Source: Paenibacillus rhizosphaerae
GTDB taxonomy: Bacteria > Bacillota > Bacilli > Paenibacillales > Paenibacillaceae
Reading direction: 5' to 3'
DNA length: 64,000 nt
Assembly: GCF_014192015.1 (NCBI RefSeq)
Contig: NZ_JACHXJ010000003.1
Location: 671,200 to 735,199, forward strand
Below, in pieces: positions 34,008-43,088 of the stretch; position 1 is the stretch's first letter, and each line of letters opens with the position of its first letter. The translations under genes and the position numbers were made by a program. The notes beneath the pieces were generated by a model, which made no database searches, was not told where the DNA came from, and saw only the letters and a program-made list of their open reading frames with translations.

Positions 34008-34493
34008 TTATGCATTTCCACGAATCATGGCGGTGACCCCGGTGCGAGACAGCTCCCGGATCCCGTATGGCTTCAAGAGCTCGATCATGGCGTCGATTTT
34101 CGAGGAGTCCCCGACAACCTGCACCATGATGCTGCCGCTTCCGATATCGACGACCGAAGCGCGGAACGTTTCCACGACGCCGAGGATTTCCGGACGCTCC
34201 GCCGGTTCCGCACTGACCTTGATCAGCGCCAGCTCCCGCGCCACCATTGGCTTGGAGCTCAGGTTGATGACCTTGATGACATCGATCAATTTGTACAGCT
34301 GCTTCTCGATTTGCTCCAGTGTCATGTCGTCACCGATCGTGACGATGACCATGCGGGAGAGCCCCGCTTCTTCCGACTGCCCGACCGTAATGCTCTCAAT
34401 GTTGAAGCCGCGGCGTCCAAACAGTCCGGATACCCGCTGCAGCACGCCCGGCTGGTCATTCACTAGAACGGCAATGGTATGTCTCATGCTCAT
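34008..34493 (-). CDS. ilvN: Acetolactate synthase regulatory (small) subunit
   Basis: 161 residues. N-terminal ACT domain (TIAVLVNDQPGVLQRVSGLFGRRGFNI, shortened to its key part NDQPGVLQRVSGLF) that binds valine and gives feedback inhibition, and a C-terminal ALS_SSU domain (ARELALIKV, PYGIRELSRTG). ATG at 34493, whose ribosome binding site GGGGG lies in the end of ilvB; the two genes are 2 bp apart. It activates IlvB and makes it valine-sensitive. Called ilvH in some species. Confidence 0.96.
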   Translation of the reverse strand: MSMRHTIAVLVNDQPGVLQRVSGLFGRRGFNIESITVGQSEEAGLSRMVIVTIGDDMTLEQIEKQLYKLIDVIKVINLSSKPMVARELALIKVSAEPAERPEILGVVETFRASVVDIGSGSIMVQVVGDSSKIDAMIELLKPYGIRELSRTGVTAMIRGNA

Positions 34494-34495
34494 AA

Positions 34496-36238
34496 TTATG
34501 CATCCCCCATCAACATTTGATCAATGGTCGAGCCTTGAGTTACCATCGGATACACGTTCTCACCCTTGCTGACCACAAATTCCACAACGACAGGTCCCGG
34601 TGTTTCGAGCGCTTCTTTCCAGGCCGTTCTGGCCTCTTCCTTGTTCGTCGCCCGAAGTCCCTTCACTCCGTAAGCCTCGGCCAGTTTAACGAAATCCGGG
34701 CTTCCTTCCAGGTCGATATGGCTGTAACGGTTATCGTAAATCAGTTCCTGCCACTGACGAACCATACCGAGTACCTGGTTGTTGATAATGACGACCTTCA
34801 CCGGAATGTTGTTGATGGCGCAGATCGCAAGCTCCTGGGAGCACATCTGCATGCCGCCGTCACCGTTCACCGAAATGACGAGCCTTTCCGGATTGGCCAT
34901 TTGAGCGCCGATGGCGGAAGGAAGTCCGAATCCCATCGTTCCGAGTCCGCCCGAGGTTACCCAGGAACGCGGCTGATTGAACTTATAGTACTGTGCCGCC
35001 CACATCTGATGCTGGCCTACGTCGGTAGTGACGATCGCTTCGCCCTTCGTCGTATCGTTCAGCAGCTCGATGACCCATTGCGGCTTGAGTTCCGTATCCG
35101 AATCAGCGTAGCGGAGCGGATACTCCAGCTTCCACTGCTGAACCCGGGTTCTCCAGGCTTCAGCCTTGCCAGCCCGCTTCACATCGTTGTTCAACATTTC
35201 CAGCACCGTCTTGCAGTCGCCTACGATCGGAATGTCCGTCGGCACGTTTTTGCCGATTTCCGCCGGATCGATGTCGATGTGCACGATTTTCGCGTTCGGG
35301 GCAAATCCGTTCAGCTTGCCTGTTACCCGGTCATCGAACCGCGCGCCGATGTTGATCAGCAGGTCCGACTCCTGAATCGCCATGTTGGAGGCGTAAGTTC
35401 CGTGCATACCCGGCATGCCCGTCCAGAGCTCGTTCCCACTCGGGAATGCACCCAGACCGAGCAGCGTGGTCGTGATCGGAATTTCGGTCCGCTTCACGAA
35501 TTCGTACAGTTCTTCATGTCCGCCGGAGTAAATCACGCCGCCGCCGGCAATGATCATCGGGCGCTCGCTCTCTTCGATCGCTGCGACCAGCTTGTCGAGC
35601 TGAAGCTTGTTAGGCACGAGGCGCGGGTTGTATCCGCGAAGGTTAATGCTGTTTCCCGGTTCAAACAGCGTAAGTGCCGCCGATACGTCCTTCGGAATGT
35701 CGATCAGCACCGGACCTTTGCGGCCGGTCGAAGCGATGTGGAATGCTTCGTGAATAATTCTCGGTAGATCTTTGACATCTCTGACGAGATAGCTGTGCTT
35801 CGTAATCGGCATCGTGATGCCGGTAATGTCGGCCTCCTGAAAAGCATCCGTTCCGATCAGGCTCGTTGCGACGTTACCCGTGATGACAACCAGAGGGACG
35901 GAATCCATATAAGCGGTGGCAATTCCTGTGACCAGGTTGGTCGCCCCCGGTCCCGATGTTGCTATACACACGCCGACTTTGCCGCTGGCCCGTGCGTAAC
36001 CGTCTGCCGCATGGATCGCTCCCTGCTCGTGACGAGTCAGCACATGTTTGAAATCCTTAAATCCATACATCGCATCGTAAATGTAAAGCACTGCCCCGCC
36101 CGGATACCCGAAAACACACTCGACACCTTCCAGCAGAAGGCTGCGAAGCAGTATTTCCGAGCCGGAAATGACTTCCGGCTTCATCCATTTCTCACGTAAT
36201 TGTTCTGTAGACCGCACTTCAGGAATTTGCGCGCTCAT
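34496..36238 (-). CDS. ilvB: Acetolactate synthase catalytic (large) subunit
   Basis: 580 residues. Thiamin-diphosphate enzyme: N-terminal pyrimidine domain with VFGYPGGAVLYIYDAM and the cofactor Glu in LTRHEQGAIHAADGYAR, FAD-binding middle, and C-terminal diphosphate domain with the GDG motif VISVNGDGGMQMCSQEL and NNQVLGMVRQWQE. It condenses two pyruvates, or pyruvate with 2-oxobutyrate. ATG at 36238 follows GAGAGGAGGATGACT. First gene of ilvBNC; controlled by a leucine-type T-box. Confidence 0.97.
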   Translation of the reverse strand: MSAQIPEVRSTEQLREKWMKPEVISGSEILLRSLLLEGVECVFGYPGGAVLYIYDAMYGFKDFKHVLTRHEQGAIHAADGYARASGKVGVCIATSGPGATNLVTGIATAYMDSVPLVVITGNVATSLIGTDAFQEADITGITMPITKHSYLVRDVKDLPRIIHEAFHIASTGRKGPVLIDIPKDVSAALTLFEPGNSINLRGYNPRLVPNKLQLDKLVAAIEESERPMIIAGGGVIYSGGHEELYEFVKRTEIPITTTLLGLGAFPSGNELWTGMPGMHGTYASNMAIQESDLLINIGARFDDRVTGKLNGFAPNAKIVHIDIDPAEIGKNVPTDIPIVGDCKTVLEMLNNDVKRAGKAEAWRTRVQQWKLEYPLRYADSDTELKPQWVIELLNDTTKGEAIVTTDVGQHQMWAAQYYKFNQPRSWVTSGGLGTMGFGLPSAIGAQMANPERLVISVNGDGGMQMCSQELAICAINNIPVKVVIINNQVLGMVRQWQELIYDNRYSHIDLEGSPDFVKLAEAYGVKGLRATNKEEARTAWKEALETPGPVVVEFVVSKGENVYPMVTQGSTIDQMLMGDA

Positions 36239-36284
36239 CAGTCATCCTCCTCTCAAGAATACGTTCATTTTTTTGTGATGGTAA

Positions 36285-36600
36285 ACAAAAAAACCTTCCA
36301 TCCCTCATCACACAATGTTCTTGTGTGAGGGACGAAAGGTTGTTCTTCCGTGGTACCACCCATATTTGCTCCGCACTTCACAGTGCACAGCCTCAGCAGG
36401 TATAGAAAATCAGGAACGGTGCCTCTTCATCGATGGCTCATCCGTTTCCATACCTTGAGTCCGTAACGTGGACCTGACGATTCTCCCTAATAGGCTAAAG
36501 TGCTTTTCAGGAGAACAGCTCCGAGGTGAGCTCGTATAAAAGGGGTTTTGGCGGAGGTTGCAGCAGATCCTCTCACTCTCTGTTCAAAAGAGCCCTTTAA
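36285..36600 (-). promoter_or_regulatory. T-box riboswitch, probably tRNA-Leu, upstream of ilvB
   Basis: T-box core ATGGGTGGTACCACGG (about 36348-36363) is followed by a long terminator (36292-36341: AACCTT...AAGGTT with CCCTCACACAA / TTGTGTGAGGG) and seven U. Stem I is closed by GAACAG / CUGUUC. The 3' side of its loop reads GAGCUCACCUCGGAG, offering the Leu codon CUC at 36528-36530 or 36523-36525. Both candidates read Leu, as in other ilv-leu leaders. Confidence 0.92.
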
Positions 36601-36653
36601 ACTTCGTCCTCTTCATTGCTGATGACTGTATACTCGATAAAATGTTTAGACAC

Positions 36654-36682
36654 ATTATATGACCCATCGATTCTATAGTCAA
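36654..36682 (-). promoter_or_regulatory. Sigma-A promoter of the ilvB leader
   Basis: TTGACT at 36677-36682, exactly 17 bp, TATAAT at 36654-36659, toward ilvB. It lies about 60 bp upstream of stem I. Confidence 0.92.
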
Positions 36683-36826
36683 TACCCAGATTCGGATAAA
36701 AAAATACATGTCCGCTTTTGTCCTCCATTTTCCCGGGAACTTTCGGCACACCGCCCACCCCTATTTTCATATGATGACGTATGTCGCTCATGGATGAATT
36801 GGGCAGCAGAACGGAGGACAGACTCT

Positions 36827-37273
36827 ATGATTAGATACCGCAGACCCAAGCAGGACGATGCTGTCATCATGCATTTAATCGAGACCCAGCTTGTCCCGCT
36901 GTCCCATATGACCAAAAGCCAGCTGGAGCAGGTGCGAAAGGATCTTCCCGGACGCATGAACCGCGGCGTGACGCTCATCGCTTCCCCCTATTACGAAGGG
37001 GATCCGGTCGGATTTGTCCACTTTATGCTTCACGGCGATCTGCTCTATATCGATATGTTAGCCGTCGCACCCGAATCACAACGCAAAAGATGGGGGAACC
37101 TCTTGATGGCCCATGCGGAAAGATTTGCGTTGTCACGCGGGTGCAAACGGTCGAAAGTCATGGTTGATTCCGGGAATGCGAACGGTATGATATTCTACCA
37201 AAAGTTAGGATATTTCAATATCAAGTACCACGCCAAAAACCAGTGCCACGAATTGGAAAAGCGGCTTTCCTAG
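36827..37273 (+). CDS. GNAT-family N-acetyltransferase
   Basis: 148 residues from ATG 36827 (MIRYRRPKQDDAVIMHLIE), preceded by ACGGAGGAC. The GNAT core shows VGFVHFMLHGDLLYIDMLAV (beta strands 3-4, with the start of the acetyl-CoA motif), SQRKRWGNLLMAHAERFA as a degenerate R/Q-x-x-G-x-G/A loop (here QRKRWG, lacking the usual second Gly), and the C-terminal NGMIFYQKLGYFN. Substrate unknown. Divergent from the ilvB operon, sharing its upstream region. Confidence 0.88.
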   Translation: MIRYRRPKQDDAVIMHLIETQLVPLSHMTKSQLEQVRKDLPGRMNRGVTLIASPYYEGDPVGFVHFMLHGDLLYIDMLAVAPESQRKRWGNLLMAHAERFALSRGCKRSKVMVDSGNANGMIFYQKLGYFNIKYHAKNQCHELEKRLS

Positions 37274-37327
37274 CAGTGGCGAGAACCTCCTGCACTCCCC
37301 TTAATAAGTGAGCCGGCAATTAAAGGC

Positions 37328-37651
37328 TTACCAGAATCCACCGCCGTAAGGATAAGCTCCCGGATATCCGGCGGGGCCGTATCCAGGGCCGTAGCCGCCA
37401 TAAGGAACCCCGCCGAATCCCCCGTAAGGGCCGTAGGCGTATGGAGCCGTTCCGATCGCCAGCAGGTCAAACAAGACGAGCGGAATGATCGCTTTGGTGT
37501 GAACCTTTTTCCCTTTATCCCGCTGCAGAATCAGGCGGTTGCCCGAGATGCGCAGCAATTTTCCGGTCACCAGGCTTCCGTCTTTTTTGGCAGCTACAAT
37601 ATGTTTACCAACAAACTTCTGGGCGTGTTTACGAGTCACAGACTGTTGCAT
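37328..37651 (-). CDS. Small protein with Gly/Tyr/Pro-rich tail
   Basis: 107 residues. The N-terminal 60 are basic (KHIVAAKKDGSLVTGKLL, RISGNRLILQRDKGKK) and look like a small beta domain of LSm/SH3-like kind (inference). The last 45 are almost only G, Y, P, A and F in PYG/GYGP runs, typical of spore coat or surface proteins of Bacillales. No signal peptide. ATG at 37651 follows TTGGAGGAGGG. Family not recognised; a coat protein role is a guess from composition. Confidence 0.75.
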   Translation of the reverse strand: MQQSVTRKHAQKFVGKHIVAAKKDGSLVTGKLLRISGNRLILQRDKGKKVHTKAIIPLVLFDLLAIGTAPYAYGPYGGFGGVPYGGYGPGYGPAGYPGAYPYGGGFW

Positions 37652-37850
37652 GTAATCCCTCCTCCAATGGTCTTCACATCAATCTATTCGAATGCCCCGC
37701 ACGGCGCTTGTTCCATAGCCCGGTTCCTGGGAAGATGGGTGAAGCAGGCATCACGGGCGCTAACATTGGAAGCATGTACACTTATCCCGAGAAATCCGCT
37801 GCTTTTTCAATGCCATGACGCCCTGCTTTGCTGGATGCTAATCAAAAAAA

Positions 37851-37878
37851 GCTGCACTCCAGTTGAATGGAATGCAGC
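37851..37878. terminator. Terminator of nupNOPQ
   Basis: GCTGCA-TCCA pairs with TGGA-TGCAGC, seven A before and six T after. It lies 19 bp beyond the nupQ stop. Confidence 0.92.
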
Positions 37879-37896
37879 TTTTTTGCGGTTCGATCC

Positions 37897-38859
37897 TTAT
37901 CTTTTTCCCGGATCGTACGGTTCCCCCAGCGCAGCCGGGGCGGACGAGCGTCCCACGGCCGCTACCAGAACGATGACCGTCAATACGTAAGGAAGCATGT
38001 AAATAAACTCCTGCGGAATGTCATGCGCCCAATCGAAGAGCTGGAAGTAGTTCCCGATCGCCTGGGAGAAGCCGAAGAAGACGGCGGCCCCGAACGCACC
38101 GAGCGGATTCCATTTCCCGAAAATCATCGCAGCGATCGCGATAAAGCCTTGACCTGAAATCGTATTATGCGAAAAAGTGCTTGTCGTCGTGAGCGTAACC
38201 GTAGCTCCGCCAAGCGCAGCCAAAGCACCGCTGATCATGACCCCGATATAACGCATCCGGCGCACTTTGACGCCGACCGTGTCGGCGGCGCTTGGATGTT
38301 CCCCGACCGCGCGCAGACGAAGGCCGAAGGAGGTTTTGTACAGGATATAAGAGGCAACGATGACGACAATAATAGCCAGGTATGTTGTCGGGTAATTGCT
38401 GAATATGCCTTCCCCGATAATCGGAATTTTGGAAAGGAAAGGAATCTTCCATTTCTGGAGACTCTCCATCAGCAGCGGAGTTTCACCCGCCCCTTCGAAC
38501 ATCAGCTTGACCATATAGAGCGTGCTTCCTGTTGCCAGGAAGTTGATCACGACGCCGCTGATCACCTGATCCGCCTTAAAGGTGATCGAGGCGACGGCAT
38601 GAATCAGCGAAGCGACCAGCCCGATAACGATCGCGGCAAGCATCCCGATATAAGGGGAAGCCGCTCCCATCCCGGCATCTTCCGCGTAATAGGAAGCAAC
38701 GCCGGCCGCAAACGCACCGAAGGTCATCAGGCCCTCAATCCCAATGTTCGTCACCCCGGAGCGTTCAGAGAAGATGCCGCCCATGGCAGCAAAGATGAGC
38801 GCTGTCGAAAAAACGAGCGTCGTATTCAGCAGCTGGCCAATTGTTGTGATCCAATCCAT
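37897..38859 (-). CDS. nupQ: Nucleoside ABC transporter permease (NupQ type)
   Basis: 320 residues, about nine membrane helices. The BPD_transp_2-type permease signature includes GGIFSERSGVTNIGIEGLM at the start and GVKVRRMRYIGVMISGALAALGG (key part LRAVGEHPSAADTVG before it), the cytoplasmic coupling helix. Together with nupP, nupO and nupN it matches the B. subtilis guanosine importer NupNOPQ. Its ATG directly follows the nupP stop with no gap, so it is translationally coupled. Last gene of the operon. Confidence 0.93.
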   Translation of the reverse strand: MDWITTIGQLLNTTLVFSTALIFAAMGGIFSERSGVTNIGIEGLMTFGAFAAGVASYYAEDAGMGAASPYIGMLAAIVIGLVASLIHAVASITFKADQVISGVVINFLATGSTLYMVKLMFEGAGETPLLMESLQKWKIPFLSKIPIIGEGIFSNYPTTYLAIIVVIVASYILYKTSFGLRLRAVGEHPSAADTVGVKVRRMRYIGVMISGALAALGGATVTLTTTSTFSHNTISGQGFIAIAAMIFGKWNPLGAFGAAVFFGFSQAIGNYFQLFDWAHDIPQEFIYMLPYVLTVIVLVAAVGRSSAPAALGEPYDPGKR

Positions 38860-39939
38860 TTACAACACCTTCTCTTTCTTGCGCTTCAGATAGAAGGGCT
38901 TCAGAACCCAGCGCACAATGCCTTGTGCAGCAATAAAGAATATGATGGCTCCGATAACGATCCGGATGATTTCCGGCGGTACGTCCGCGCCAAAGCTCAT
39001 GCCTGCGGAGCCGTACGTCAGCGTACCGAACAATGCGGCTGACAGCAGAATGCCGAACGGATGGTTCATCCCGATCAGCGCCACCGCGATTCCGTCAAAG
39101 CCGACACCCGGAGACCCCGTGAAGATCGCCTGGTAATGGAATACGCCAAGCACCTGAAAGGCACCGCCCAATCCGGCGAAAATACCGCTGATGAACATGG
39201 CTTTCACAATATTGCTCTTCACGTTCATGCCCGCATATTTCGCCGCATCCCCGTTATGTCCTACGGCCCGCAGTTCATACCCCTGCTTGCTCTTCCACAT
39301 GAATACATAGAAAAACACAGCTGCTAGAATCGCAATCACGGTACCCCAGTGCATACGCGCATCGCTGAACATGTCGGACAGCCAGCCGATCGAAATCGAC
39401 GCCGTATCCTGGATGTCCTCAGAGCGCTGCTGACCCTTGAGAAGCAGGAAGTTTCGCACGATATAATTACTCAAATAAAGGCCGGTCCAGTTCAGCATGA
39501 TGGAAATAATAACTTCGTTTACGCCCCGTTTAGCCTTGAGATAGCCGGTAATGCCCGCCCAGATCCCTCCGGCCAATCCGCCGGCAATGATCGCGACGAT
39601 GGCATGCAGAACGATCGGCAGCCCGGTCAGCTTGATCCCGACCGCTGTCGCGGCGGTCATGCCGACAATGTACTGTCCTTCCGCCCCGATGTTAAACAGA
39701 CCTGCCCGGAACGCAAAGGCGACGGCAAGACCGGTCATGATCAGCGGCGTAATTTCGCGGATCGTTTCCCCAAAATCATAAAGGTTTCCAAATACGGTGC
39801 TGAACAGGGAACTGTACGCCAGAATCGGATCGTACCCCCCGATCAGCATAATGATGGCCCCTACGATGAGTCCAAGCACGATCGACACGAGAGGAGTCAA
39901 CAGGCTGTTGACGGTAAAAATCTTAAACAATTTATTCAT
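38860..39939 (-). CDS. nupP: Nucleoside ABC transporter permease (NupP type)
   Basis: 359 residues, eight to ten membrane helices. Second permease of the same family: AGLFNIGAEGQYIVGMTAATAVG, GYLKAKRGVNEVIISIMLNW, and the coupling-loop motif YELRAVGHNGDAAKYAGMN. The two permeases form the membrane heterodimer. ATG at 39939 overlaps the nupO stop by one base (TAATG). Confidence 0.93.
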   Translation of the reverse strand: MNKLFKIFTVNSLLTPLVSIVLGLIVGAIIMLIGGYDPILAYSSLFSTVFGNLYDFGETIREITPLIMTGLAVAFAFRAGLFNIGAEGQYIVGMTAATAVGIKLTGLPIVLHAIVAIIAGGLAGGIWAGITGYLKAKRGVNEVIISIMLNWTGLYLSNYIVRNFLLLKGQQRSEDIQDTASISIGWLSDMFSDARMHWGTVIAILAAVFFYVFMWKSKQGYELRAVGHNGDAAKYAGMNVKSNIVKAMFISGIFAGLGGAFQVLGVFHYQAIFTGSPGVGFDGIAVALIGMNHPFGILLSAALFGTLTYGSAGMSFGADVPPEIIRIVIGAIIFFIAAQGIVRWVLKPFYLKRKKEKVL

Positions 39940-41474
39940 TAGGCCTTACCTCCCGCAACCTTGCTGCCTGCCATCATCAGACCCAGCTCCTGGTCATTCG
40001 TGTCCTCCGGCCGCACTTCGCCGACGATTTGTCCTTCGTAAATGACCGCAATCCGGTCGGACACGTTAATGATCTCGTCCAGCTCGAAAGAGATTAACAG
40101 CACGGCCTTCCCCTTGTCCCGCTGCGCAACAAGCTGCTTCTGCACAAACTCGATCGCACCGACGTCAAGTCCCCGCGTCGGCTGCGCCGCGATGAGCAGA
40201 TCCGGATCTTTATCTATTTCCCGGGCTATAATCGCCTTCTGCTGATTACCACCGGATAAAGCACGAGCCTTCGTCTCAATGCTCGGCGTTCTGACGTCAA
40301 ATTGCTCGATCAGGCGTTTCGCCTGGTCGTCGATGGCGCTTTTGTTCAGAAAGCCGCCTTTGTTATAAGGGGCCTTGTAATACGTCTCCAGCACCATATT
40401 TTCACTCATGGAAAAATCAAGGACAAGCCCGTGTTTATGGCGGTCCTCCGGAATATGGGATACCCCGCTTTCCGAGATGAAACGCGGCGCCTTGTTGGTA
40501 ATATCTTTGCCGTTGATTTCGATCAGTCCGCTATCGACCTTACTCAGGCCCGTCAGCGCTTCGATCAGCTCGCTCTGCCCGTTCCCGTCAACGCCGGCTA
40601 TCCCGAGAATTTCCCCTGCACGCACCTGAAGATCAAGTCCGTTCAAAACGGGAATTCCCTCTTTGTTTTTGGACACCAGATTTTTTACATTAAGCACGGT
40701 TTGCTTCGGTACAGACGGCTGCTTGTCCACCTTAAAGGAGACGCTGCGACCCACCATTTTCTCGGCAAGCTCATTCGGATTCGTCAGGGACGTCTTCAAG
40801 GTGTCGATAACTTTCCCCCGCCGGATGATCGTCACTGTGTCGGAAATTTGCATAATTTCCTTGAGCTTGTGCGTAATCAAAATAATCGATTTACCTTCGG
40901 CGACCAGACGCTTCATAATGCCCATAAGCTCGCCGATTTCCTGCGGTGTAAGCACGGCTGTCGGCTCGTCGAAAATAAGAATGTCAGCGCCGCGGTAAAG
41001 CGTCTTCAAGATCTCGACGCGCTGCTGCATGCCGACCGAAATGTCGTGAATCTTGGCATTCGGATTAACCCTCAAACCGTACTGGTCGGACAGGGCCTTG
41101 ATCTTGGCAACCGACGCTCTGTAGTTCAGATGGACCCCGGCAATTTTGGGCTCCATCCCCAGAACGATATTTTCGGTTACCGTAAACGGCTGAACCAATT
41201 TAAAATGCTGATGCACCATGCCGATACCCAGCTCGATCGCTTGATTAGGGCTGTCAATGATGACGGGCTTGCCGTTTACTTCGATACTGCCCTCATCAGG
41301 CTGGTACAAGCCAAACACGATGTTCATCAAGGTCGATTTCCCCGCACCGTTCTCACCGAGCAGTGCATGGATTTCGCCCTTGTGCAGCTTCAAGCTGATG
41401 GAGTCGTTGGCAACGATGCCGGGAAAGCGTTTGGTAATTTGCTTCAACTCAACGACAGGGGTCGCTGCATCCAT
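39939..41474 (-). CDS. nupO: Nucleoside ABC transporter ATPase with two cassettes (NupO type)
   Basis: 511 residues with two fused nucleotide-binding domains, as in sugar/nucleoside importers. Domain 1: LLGENGAGKSTLMN, signature ISVGMQQRVEILK, and ILIFDEPTAVLTPQE. Domain 2: a degenerate Walker A region GVDGNGQSELIEALTG, signature LSGGNQQKAIIARE and LLIAAQPTRGLDVG in which the usual Walker B DEP is AQP. Such asymmetry is normal in this family. ATG at 41474. The gap to nupN (123 bp) contains a hairpin. Confidence 0.95.
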   Translation of the reverse strand: MDAATPVVELKQITKRFPGIVANDSISLKLHKGEIHALLGENGAGKSTLMNIVFGLYQPDEGSIEVNGKPVIIDSPNQAIELGIGMVHQHFKLVQPFTVTENIVLGMEPKIAGVHLNYRASVAKIKALSDQYGLRVNPNAKIHDISVGMQQRVEILKTLYRGADILIFDEPTAVLTPQEIGELMGIMKRLVAEGKSIILITHKLKEIMQISDTVTIIRRGKVIDTLKTSLTNPNELAEKMVGRSVSFKVDKQPSVPKQTVLNVKNLVSKNKEGIPVLNGLDLQVRAGEILGIAGVDGNGQSELIEALTGLSKVDSGLIEINGKDITNKAPRFISESGVSHIPEDRHKHGLVLDFSMSENMVLETYYKAPYNKGGFLNKSAIDDQAKRLIEQFDVRTPSIETKARALSGGNQQKAIIAREIDKDPDLLIAAQPTRGLDVGAIEFVQKQLVAQRDKGKAVLLISFELDEIINVSDRIAVIYEGQIVGEVRPEDTNDQELGLMMAGSKVAGGKA

Positions 41475-41523
41475 GAGATCACCCTTATCATATATTTTGC
41501 GGCCTTTGGGCCATAACGTAAGA

Positions 41524-41550
41524 CAAGGCTAGTCATAATAACCAGCCTTG
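41524..41550 (-). other. Intercistronic hairpin between nupN and nupO
   Basis: CAAGGCT pairs with AGCCTTG (7 bp), with no good U run. Probably stabilises or limits expression so that the lipoprotein is made in excess of the transporter (inference). Confidence 0.6.
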
Positions 41551-41597
41551 CCGTTTGGTACACATGAATTATATCCGTTCAAATTATCGTTATGGAA

Positions 41598-42629
41598 TTA
41601 TTCTTCAGGAACTTTGATTTCGCCGTCGATAATTTTTTGCTTGTACTCATCCACTTTTTTCAGAATATCTGCAGGAACGTTTTTGCTCGAAGTGTCGGCC
41701 AGACCTACGCCGTTTTCTTTCAGGCCAAGTGTCTCATGACCGCCTTTGAACGTGCCGTCGATAACTTCTCTCGTTACTTTGTCTACGGCTGTCGTTACGC
41801 CTTTAACCATAGATGTCAGCGTTACTTCATCGCCAAATTCCAGGGATTGGTCTTTGTCTACGCCGATAACCCATACTTTTTGTCCTGCTTTGTTGCGGGC
41901 AATCGCTTCGTTAAATACGCCTGTACCCGTTGCACCTGAAGCATGGAAAATAATGTCCACGCCGTCGTTGTACATTGTGGCTGCAGCCGCTTTACCTTGG
42001 TCAGGCTTGTCAAATGCACCGGTGTAGTTGATGATCACTTTCGCATCCGGATTCGCTGCGGCAACGCCCGCTTTAAAACCGGCTTCAAAGCGTTTGATTA
42101 CCGGAATTTCGGAACCGCCGACAAAACCGATTTTGTTCGTTTTTGTCATGGAGCCTGCTACTACACCAACGAGGAATGCCCCTTCGTTCTCCGCAAATGT
42201 AACGGAATGAACGTTAGGCGCATCGACTTCAGCATCGATAATGGCCATTTTGGCATCCGGATTTTGATCGGCTACCGTTTTCATATCAACGCCAAGGTCA
42301 AAACCGATCCCCCAAGTGAGGTCGTATTTGCCTTTGACATATTTGTTCAGGTTAGGAACATAATCTTCTTTGGACTTACTTTGCAGATACTGGGCTTCGA
42401 TCCCTTTGTCCTTCTTCAATGCTTCCAATGCTTCCCAAGCGGATTGGTTAAAGGATTTGTCGTTAACCCCGCCCACGTCAGTCACGAGACCAACCTTCAC
42501 GCCAGATTTTGCTGCGCCGCCTTCGCTGCCGGACGAGCTGCTCGTATCTTCGTTCTTTTTACCGCAGCCGGCCAGTACGACTGAAAATGCAAGCAGCATA
42601 ATCAGCGACAATTTGAACATTTTCTTCAT
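41598..42629 (-). CDS. nupN: BMP-family nucleoside-binding lipoprotein (NupN type)
   Basis: 343 residues. Lipoprotein signal MKKMFKLSLIMLLAFSVVLAGC with the lipobox VLAGC, Ser-rich linker, then the basic-membrane-protein (PnrA-like) fold: VGLVTDVGGVNDKSFNQSAWE (key part GGVNDKSFNQSAW), TVTFAENEGAFLVG-like SVTFAENEGAFLVGVVAG, FVGGSEIPVIKRFEAGFKAG, and IIFHASGATGTGVFNEA. It delivers purine nucleosides to the NupOPQ importer. ATG at 42629 with AGGGGGACT upstream. First gene of the operon. Confidence 0.94.
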   Translation of the reverse strand: MKKMFKLSLIMLLAFSVVLAGCGKKNEDTSSSSGSEGGAAKSGVKVGLVTDVGGVNDKSFNQSAWEALEALKKDKGIEAQYLQSKSKEDYVPNLNKYVKGKYDLTWGIGFDLGVDMKTVADQNPDAKMAIIDAEVDAPNVHSVTFAENEGAFLVGVVAGSMTKTNKIGFVGGSEIPVIKRFEAGFKAGVAAANPDAKVIINYTGAFDKPDQGKAAAATMYNDGVDIIFHASGATGTGVFNEAIARNKAGQKVWVIGVDKDQSLEFGDEVTLTSMVKGVTTAVDKVTREVIDGTFKGGHETLGLKENGVGLADTSSKNVPADILKKVDEYKQKIIDGEIKVPEE

Positions 42630-43043
42630 TAACTTATAGTCCCCCTAGAATGAATTATATCCTTTCACCTGTCTTTGCCCTCCAGCAATTGATCTATGGT
42701 CAATTAATTGCTTGTAAAGGCTTGTTCAAATGTCGGACATTCCACAGAACAGATTATACATTTTACCTACGCCAAAATCCAGCAAATTTACGTCAGAAAA
42801 CAAAACTTTTTCAAAGAAAAATCAAGGGAAAACGCTTTATTTTGCCACAAATCACATAGCCTGTTATTCCCATGGAAGAGTAGTTGTCCAGAAGCTCACC
42901 TGAAGTCGATTCAACATTGAAAAGATGTGTGAAATTAACATTCATACCCATTTATAAGTGAGACGCCTGGTGTCTGCAGCTTTGGCCTTTAATATATTTT
43001 AGAATGCGGGGCTTTTTCTTGTTGGAGATGTTCTTATATCTCA
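42630..43043. other. Upstream region of nupN with a dyad
   Basis: No gene. It contains a TATAAT (42753-42758, minus strand) with a weak -35, an imperfect 29-bp dyad (42684-42712), and AT-rich sequence with TTTTCTGA, which is only half of a CodY-like box. No purine riboswitch pattern was found. Confidence 0.5.
42684..42712. promoter_or_regulatory. Candidate operator upstream of nupN
   Basis: Outer arms AGCAATTGAT and TCAATTAATTGCT with a central TTGACCATAGATCAA-like core on the minus strand. It lies between the TATAAT box and the nupN start, where a repressor would block transcription. No known regulator consensus is matched. Confidence 0.4.
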
Positions 43044-43070
43044 AAAAAACCGCCGGTAAGGGCGGTTTTA
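43044..43070 (-). terminator. Terminator of infC-rpmI-rplT
   Basis: AAAACCGCC pairs with GGCGGTTTT around a 6-nt loop, with A/T runs on both sides, 19 bp after the rplT stop. Confidence 0.93.
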
Positions 43071-43088
43071 ATATGCATTACAAGTATA

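Noticed and set aside
36597..36791. 64-codon minus-strand frame between ilvB leader and GNAT gene
   Set aside because: It contains the perfect TTGACT-17-TATAAT promoter of the ilvB leader and has no ribosome binding site.
42630..43043. Purine riboswitch before nupN
   Set aside because: The conserved purine aptamer elements are not present on the minus strand.
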